Assembly: GCA_903946925.1 (NCBI GenBank)
Contig: CAJAXK010000150.1
Coordinates: 1 to 36,285 of the forward strand
Source: an uncultured Bacteroidales bacterium
GTDB lineage: Bacteria > Bacteroidota > Bacteroidia > Bacteroidales > UBA4417
Reading direction: 5' to 3'
DNA: 36,285 bases
In this document: positions 31,846 to 36,285 of the stretch, piece by piece
Layout: the number at the start of each line of letters is the position of its first letter
Position numbering within the stretch: position 1 is the stretch's first letter
Notes under the pieces: generated by a model
The model's input: the letters and a program-made list of their open reading frames with translations, nothing else
Database searches by the model: none
What the model was told of the DNA's origin: nothing
Position numbers and translations under genes: made by a program

Positions 31846-34677
31846 ATGAAAAAGAAAACCGCACATATAATTTCGCACACGCATTGGGATAGGGAATGGT
31901 ATTTAAACAGCAAATACACCAACGAATGGTTGATCCCGTTTTTTGATAACCTGTTTAAAATGTTCGAAAAAGAACCCGATTATATTTTTGTCCTCGACGG
32001 GCAAATGGCAATGGTTGAAGACTATTTCGAAGAATTGGATAAACACAATTATAACCTGAATGAGTATAAACGTAAAATCAGGAAATATGTAGGTCAAAAC
32101 CGGCTTTTCATAGGTCCTTATTACCTTCAACCCGATTGGCAACTTTTAAGTGACGAATCGCTTGTGCGCAACCTCACTTATGGTATTCAAGCAGCTAAAG
32201 AACTTGGTGGCGCCATGAAGGTGGGTTGGATGCTGGATAATTTTGGGCAAATCTCGCAAACTTCGCAAATACACACACAGTTCAATCTGGAGGGCTTGTT
32301 TGTTTGGCGCGGTGTCGAAATGGATTTGAATAATGTCCGATCTGAATTTCTTTGGAAATCGCCCGATGGAACTTCAATTCCTGCAATATACCTATTGGAT
32401 AGCTACCGCAATGTAATGCGCCTGGCCGAATACAACGATATTATGAAGGACAGGATTTACGACGAAGTAAAAAAACTGTCGCCCTTTGCAACAACAAGTC
32501 ATGTTCTGTTAATGAACGGGTACGATCAGGAAATGATCCCCGACGATATTCAGCCGTACATTACAGGAGGCAAAATGGATTCAGAAGATTTGGAGGTAAT
32601 CCAAAGCAATCCTGTAAAATACATTCACGATGTAATGAGCGAAAATCCACAACTGAACACACTTGAAGGTGCCCTTTACAGTGGCCGTTTCATCTCGGTT
32701 TTCCCCGGTGTTATGTCTGCACGAATGTATTTGAAACTTCAAAACGATCAGCAGCAAAAAGCGCTCCAACAGAGGGTTGAACCTTTATCGGCATTGGTTT
32801 GGGCATTAGGTGGCGAGTATGAAAAAACACAAATCAGGGAAGCATGGAAAACCCTGTTGAAAAACCATCCACACGACAGTATTTGTGGCGTAAGCATTGA
32901 TGATGTGCATACCGATATGGAAAACCGCACACGGGTTGTAAACCAGCTTACACAGTCGTTGACAGAACAAAAATTAAAAGAACTCTGTGGCCTGATTGAT
33001 ACATCGAAATGTGCCGATAATGAAGTGAAAGTGGTTTTCAATACATCCATGCAAAACCGTTCGGCAAATGTTGAATTTGAAAGCGGTAATTACTTTGTGA
33101 AAGATATTCCGGCCATGGGATATAAAATTGTTGAAAAACAAGATGATTCCATGGATCAAGTAAGGGTTGATGGCCTGAAGTTGTCAAACAACAAAATTAC
33201 AGTTCAATTTAACGGCAATGGCTCCTTTAACCTCCTGTTGCACGAAAACAACCAATTATTCGAAAACCTTGGAATAATTGAAGATCGCGCTGATACAGGC
33301 GACGAGTACAACTATTCGTATCCCGACAAGGATTTGATAATTACGAGCATGGATTGCAAAGCCGAAATGTCGGTTGTTGAACAAAGCAAAACCAAAGCAG
33401 TTGTTCGAGTAAAATTGGAATTGGAACTGCCTGAATCGGATGCCGAAGAGCATACGATGCGCAGTGCTACGTTAAGGAAACTGCCCATTGTTAATTATTA
33501 TACTATCGAAGCAGATTCTGCTATCGTTAAATGCCAGACGTTGCTTCGTAATACCGTTAAGGATCACCTGATGCGTGTATTGTTTAAAACGGGAATCGAA
33601 ACAAAATACGCCTTTGCAGGCAGCCCATTCGATGTGGTTGAAAGGCCTATCCACATTGACGATTACGATGAATCCGCGATACCTGAAGATGTTAAAAAAG
33701 TAATTATCGGCGCAAGGGAAGCCAGGCCAAATACCATCTTTTTAAACCGTGAATTTGTTGACTTAAACGATGGCATTTCAGGATTAGCCGTTTTATCTAA
33801 AGGACTTCCTGAATACCAAGTAATTGACAAAGATACAGTTGCACTCACACTTTTCCGTTCAGTTGGTTGGATTGCAAAAGAAATTAACTCACGGATTGGT
33901 GATGCAGGGCCAGAAATTTTTACCCCCGATGCACAGTGTTTGCGCGAAATGGAATTCGAATATGCCGTTTATCCTCATTTGAACGATACCACCACGGGGA
34001 AAGTTTGCCAAACTGCCAGCCTGTTCAACCAAGAATTAATTGCCGTTACCACCGACAAACACGAAGGGATATTGCCTGCTTCGAACAGTTATTTTTCACT
34101 TTCCTATTCACTTGATTCCGTAAAAGTTACTGCCACCAAACGGAGTGAAGACAATAAATCTTTAATAATCCGGGGTTACAATTCGGCTGAAGCAGATACT
34201 GAAGTTCGGTTAAATTGTTTTTTTGCTTTAAAACAGGCACATTTAACCAATTTACTTGAAGAGGAAACGGAACAACTCAACATCACCAACCAACAGGCAA
34301 AATTCATGGTTGGTCCTAAAAAAATATTCACGGTGAAGCTGGATATTTGCAAAGAGCAAAATACCGTTAATGACACTTGTGGATTAACCTACGAACAAAG
34401 CAGGAAGAAAGAATCTTTCGATGGATACGAATATGCAACCTATGTAACTGAAGAAGACATAAACAACGAATTGGATAGGGCCGGGAAACTCAAAGAAAAA
34501 ATCGAACACCCTATGTTTCGGAGAAGTGCACTTGAGGCTCAATTGTCGGCTATACTAACACAAAACAGAAAGCACGAAAGGCGAATTAGGGAGCTTGGTT
34601 ATGGCCTGAATGAAGCAAGGGTGCAGCGACGGGTTTACGATTACATAAAACAATTCAAAAACCCCGATAAAGAATAA
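31846..34677 (+). CDS. GH38 alpha-mannosidase, MngB (mannosylglycerate hydrolase)-like
   Basis: The product is 943 residues with no signal peptide, so it is cytosolic. HTHWDREW gives zinc ligands His13 and Asp15. The nucleophile is Asp131 in GWMLDNFGQ, and NHPHDSICG gives the last ligand His343 before Asp344. The GH38 barrel and middle domain cover about 1-400; beta domains follow, with TGDEYNYSYPDKD and GLAVLSKGLPEYQV as in E. coli MngB. MngB hydrolyses mannosyl-6-phosphate-glycerate made by a PTS; no PTS gene is here, so an unphosphorylated mannosyl compound is more likely. The last 75 residues are a charged helical tail beyond the usual MngB length. It follows the phosphorylase gene by 34 bp, which suggests co-transcription. 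Confidence 0.88.
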   Translation: MKKKTAHIISHTHWDREWYLNSKYTNEWLIPFFDNLFKMFEKEPDYIFVLDGQMAMVEDYFEELDKHNYNLNEYKRKIRKYVGQNRLFIGPYYLQPDWQLLSDESLVRNLTYGIQAAKELGGAMKVGWMLDNFGQISQTSQIHTQFNLEGLFVWRGVEMDLNNVRSEFLWKSPDGTSIPAIYLLDSYRNVMRLAEYNDIMKDRIYDEVKKLSPFATTSHVLLMNGYDQEMIPDDIQPYITGGKMDSEDLEVIQSNPVKYIHDVMSENPQLNTLEGALYSGRFISVFPGVMSARMYLKLQNDQQQKALQQRVEPLSALVWALGGEYEKTQIREAWKTLLKNHPHDSICGVSIDDVHTDMENRTRVVNQLTQSLTEQKLKELCGLIDTSKCADNEVKVVFNTSMQNRSANVEFESGNYFVKDIPAMGYKIVEKQDDSMDQVRVDGLKLSNNKITVQFNGNGSFNLLLHENNQLFENLGIIEDRADTGDEYNYSYPDKDLIITSMDCKAEMSVVEQSKTKAVVRVKLELELPESDAEEHTMRSATLRKLPIVNYYTIEADSAIVKCQTLLRNTVKDHLMRVLFKTGIETKYAFAGSPFDVVERPIHIDDYDESAIPEDVKKVIIGAREARPNTIFLNREFVDLNDGISGLAVLSKGLPEYQVIDKDTVALTLFRSVGWIAKEINSRIGDAGPEIFTPDAQCLREMEFEYAVYPHLNDTTTGKVCQTASLFNQELIAVTTDKHEGILPASNSYFSLSYSLDSVKVTATKRSEDNKSLIIRGYNSAEADTEVRLNCFFALKQAHLTNLLEEETEQLNITNQQAKFMVGPKKIFTVKLDICKEQNTVNDTCGLTYEQSRKKESFDGYEYATYVTEEDINNELDRAGKLKEKIEHPMFRRSALEAQLSAILTQNRKHERRIRELGYGLNEARVQRRVYDYIKQFKNPDKE

Positions 34678-34766
34678 GTATGATGCTACTGCGAATGGAA
34701 TTTAACCTTTTAGAGGTCAGAAATCGGAAGACAGAAGTACCTTTGGAAAAGAAAAATCCTACTCTG

Positions 34767-34808
34767 TACTTCCCACATCCGCCATCCGACTTCCAACTTC
34801 CAACATCC
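34767..34808. repeat. Inverted copy of the 7-bp GGAT repeat (6 units)
   Basis: On the minus strand this reads ggatgtt, ggaagtt, ggaagtc, ggatggc, ggatgtg, ggaagta, the same 7-bp register as at 20132-20180 but in opposite orientation. It fills part of the 189-bp gap between the mannosidase and glycerate kinase genes. Confidence 0.8.
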
Positions 34809-34866
34809 GACATACTATAAACACCACTAACCAAGCAATAGAGCCAATTTCCCAAATAATTCTGCC

Positions 34867-35991
34867 ATGAAGTTTGTAATTGCCCCCGATAAATTTAAAG
34901 GCTCGCTAACGGGTATTGAATTTTGCGATATTGTCGAAAAGGGGATTCTGGAAATTGCGCCTCATTCCGAAATATACAAACTTCCCCTTGCTGATGGAGG
35001 TGACGGAACTGTGGAAGTTCTTAAATACTATCTTGGTGGCGAAATTATACATGTAACGGTACAAAACCCGATTGGAAAACCAACACCTGCAACTTATTTA
35101 TTCTCAAAAAACAAGCATCTTGCATTTATCGAGATGGCTGAGGCTTCAGGTATAAAGCTCCTCACAAATGAGCAATTAAACCCTCTCGAAACCACAACAT
35201 TTGGAACAGGCCAGTTATTACTGCATGCCATTGAACTTGGGGCAAAGCATATAATTTTAGGCATTGGCGGAAGCGCAACCAATGATGCGGGCATGGGAAC
35301 GGCCAGGGCATTGGGATATCAATTTTTTGACGTCAATAACCATGAACTTGAAGGTAGGGGTAAAGACCTATCACAGCTTTACAGAATTGACGCTTCGCAA
35401 AAACGTGTTGAACTTGACCGGGTATCATTTGAAATTGCCTGCGACGTAAATAATCCGTTATTTGGAACCGAAGGCGCAGCTTATGTGTATGCACCCCAGA
35501 AAGGCGCCGACAGCAAAATAGTTCAGGAATTAGATAAGGGATTGGAGAATTTCAACAATGTGGTTTTAAGGCAATACGGCATCAACCTTCAGGAAATTAA
35601 GGGTGCTGGTGCCGCAGGCGGGCTGGGCGCAGGAAGTATTTGCTTCCTGAATGCTACGCTAAAACCGGGTATTGAATTGATAAAGTCAATCGTAGATTTT
35701 GACAAAATCATAGAAAATGCGGATTGGATAATTACCGGGGAAGGCAAATTTGACGATCAAACATTTTCGGGAAAAGTGATTAAAGGAATAATAGACTCAA
35801 TATCAAACCAAAGATTAGCTGTTTTTTGCGGCACCAGCCAACTCTCGGAACATCAAATTAAGCAACATGGTATTGATTACATTGACCAAATGACAAATTA
35901 TGCTACTGATATAAACGATTCGATTAAAAACTCAAAAACCTATCTGAAAATGTCTGCCCGAAAATTTGCCAGATTGTTGCAGGGAAATTGA
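34867..35991 (+). CDS. Glycerate kinase (GarK/GlxK family)
   Basis: The product is 374 residues, normal for the family. The N-terminal signature KFVIAPDKFKGSLTGIEFCD and LPLADGGDGTVEVL (about 40-53) are diagnostic. Then come FIEMAEASGI, the glycine-rich GIGGSATNDAGMG, PQKGAD, GAGAAGGLGAG and ITGEGKFDDQTFSGKV. Family enzymes phosphorylate D-glycerate with ATP; the GarK/GlxK group gives 2-phosphoglycerate, which enters lower glycolysis. Placed after the phosphorylase and mannosidase genes, it would use the glycerate they release, completing the pathway. Confidence 0.95.
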   Translation: MKFVIAPDKFKGSLTGIEFCDIVEKGILEIAPHSEIYKLPLADGGDGTVEVLKYYLGGEIIHVTVQNPIGKPTPATYLFSKNKHLAFIEMAEASGIKLLTNEQLNPLETTTFGTGQLLLHAIELGAKHIILGIGGSATNDAGMGTARALGYQFFDVNNHELEGRGKDLSQLYRIDASQKRVELDRVSFEIACDVNNPLFGTEGAAYVYAPQKGADSKIVQELDKGLENFNNVVLRQYGINLQEIKGAGAAGGLGAGSICFLNATLKPGIELIKSIVDFDKIIENADWIITGEGKFDDQTFSGKVIKGIIDSISNQRLAVFCGTSQLSEHQIKQHGIDYIDQMTNYATDINDSIKNSKTYLKMSARKFARLLQGN

Positions 35992-36048
35992 TTGCCAGAG
36001 ATCGTTAATGCTTTACAAACCATAAACCTTTAAGCAGCAGTTCATGTA

Positions 36049-36066
36049 GGTTCCACAACGGGAACC
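36049..36066 (+). terminator. Possible hairpin after glycerate kinase
   Basis: GGTTCC at 36049-36054 and GGAACC at 36061-36066 pair around a 6-nt loop, 57 bp after the kinase stop. It is short and lacks a U-tract; the position at the end of the locus is the main reason to list it. Confidence 0.3.
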
Positions 36067-36151
36067 CTAAAATGAACATCCACCGATTAGCGTAGAGTTT
36101 TGGAGTAAAAAAGAGGATTTTGGGAGTAGGACCAAGTGTTTAGATGATAAA

Positions 36152-36203
36152 TAGCACAACATCGTTGACACTTTAAATTGTAGCACAACATCGTTGACAC
36201 TTT
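36152..36203. repeat. Two 23-bp direct repeats, 29-bp period
   Basis: The copies at 36152-36174 and 36181-36203 are identical over 23 bp; a 6-bp spacer (aaattg) separates them. They do not resemble the 7/8-bp arrays elsewhere in the window. Confidence 0.9.
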
Positions 36204-36254
36204 TTTAGCAAATCGTTCTTTGACATAATTTTTTCGTATTGTTCTGATAAAAAA

Positions 36255-36285
36255 ATGAACGAATACGAGAAACGAAAAGTAGCTA
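36255..36285 (+). CDS. Start of a truncated reading frame, possible transposase
   Basis: Ten codons are visible from ATG 36255 (MNEYEKRKVA) before the sequence ends. The charged N-terminus would suit a DNA-binding protein, and the direct repeats upstream suggest a transposase, but ten residues cannot identify a family. Confidence 0.3.
   Translation, partial: MNEYEKRKVA

Larger units (their letters stand above)
36137..36285 (+). mobile_element. Possible left end of an insertion sequence, cut by the window
   Basis: A 23-bp direct repeat (tagcacaacatcgttgacac plus ttt) occurs at 36152-36174 and 36181-36203, one copy every 29 bp, followed 51 bp later by an ATG opening a frame to the window edge. 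Repeated binding sites just inside an end, before a transposase gene, are seen in IS families such as IS21. A TG dinucleotide near 36137 may mark the terminus. Neither the family nor the right end can be seen, so this is tentative. Confidence 0.35.

Overview
This 36.3 kb window looks like a chromosomal segment of a Bacteroidota member. My best guess is a marine or sediment Bacteroidales/Marinilabiliales-type organism; this rests on gene style, not on any marker gene. The clues are promoters with the TAnnTTTG -7 box typical of the phylum, a large TonB-dependent receptor with an N-terminal CarboxypepD_reg-like domain, Tat-exported Gfo/Idh/MocA oxidoreductases, AT-rich leaders with weak Shine-Dalgarno sequences, and intergenic gaps filled with short phased repeats. 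I see no rRNA, tRNA or CRISPR array.

Layout. (1) 145-5885, minus strand: DoxX-like membrane protein, Tat-exported Gfo/Idh/MocA oxidoreductase, cytosolic Gfo/Idh/MocA oxidoreductase, Tat-exported TIM-barrel sugar isomerase/epimerase, and a second Tat-exported Gfo/Idh/MocA oxidoreductase. This looks like an envelope sugar-oxidation module. (2) 6180-20131, mostly single-gene units: UspA-type stress protein (minus), then on the plus strand an MsbA-like ABC exporter, an M20 amidohydrolase, a CopA-type copper P-type ATPase and a 2040-residue alpha-2-macroglobulin-like protein with a CAEQ thioester motif. (3) 20333-23907, minus strand: a TMTC-like GT-C membrane protein with C-terminal TPRs, and an exported thioredoxin-fold protein. 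(4) 24149-35991: a LacI-family regulator (minus) divergent from a plus-strand series made of TonB-dependent receptor, sodium:solute symporter, GH13_18 glucosylglycerate phosphorylase-like enzyme (YcjM type), MngB-like GH38 alpha-mannosidase and glycerate kinase. (5) 35992-36285: a possible left end of a mobile element, cut by the window edge.

Region 4 is the most interesting. Its enzymes fit a complete uptake and breakdown route for glycerate-based compatible solutes (mannosylglycerate, glucosylglycerate or mannosylglucosylglycerate). The receptor crosses the outer membrane without a SusD partner, the symporter crosses the inner membrane, GH38 would remove mannose, the GH13_18 enzyme would phosphorolyse glucosylglycerate to glucose-1-phosphate plus glycerate, and the kinase would send glycerate to glycolysis. 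A perfect 14-bp palindrome with a central CG step lies almost exactly midway between the divergent lacI and receptor promoters, which suggests a single regulator controls the locus.

The gaps hold a second notable signal: degenerate tandem repeats with a strict 7- or 8-bp period at several separate sites, a cluster of GAA-loop hairpins before the M20 gene, and a 23-bp-stem inverted repeat across the symporter stop codon.
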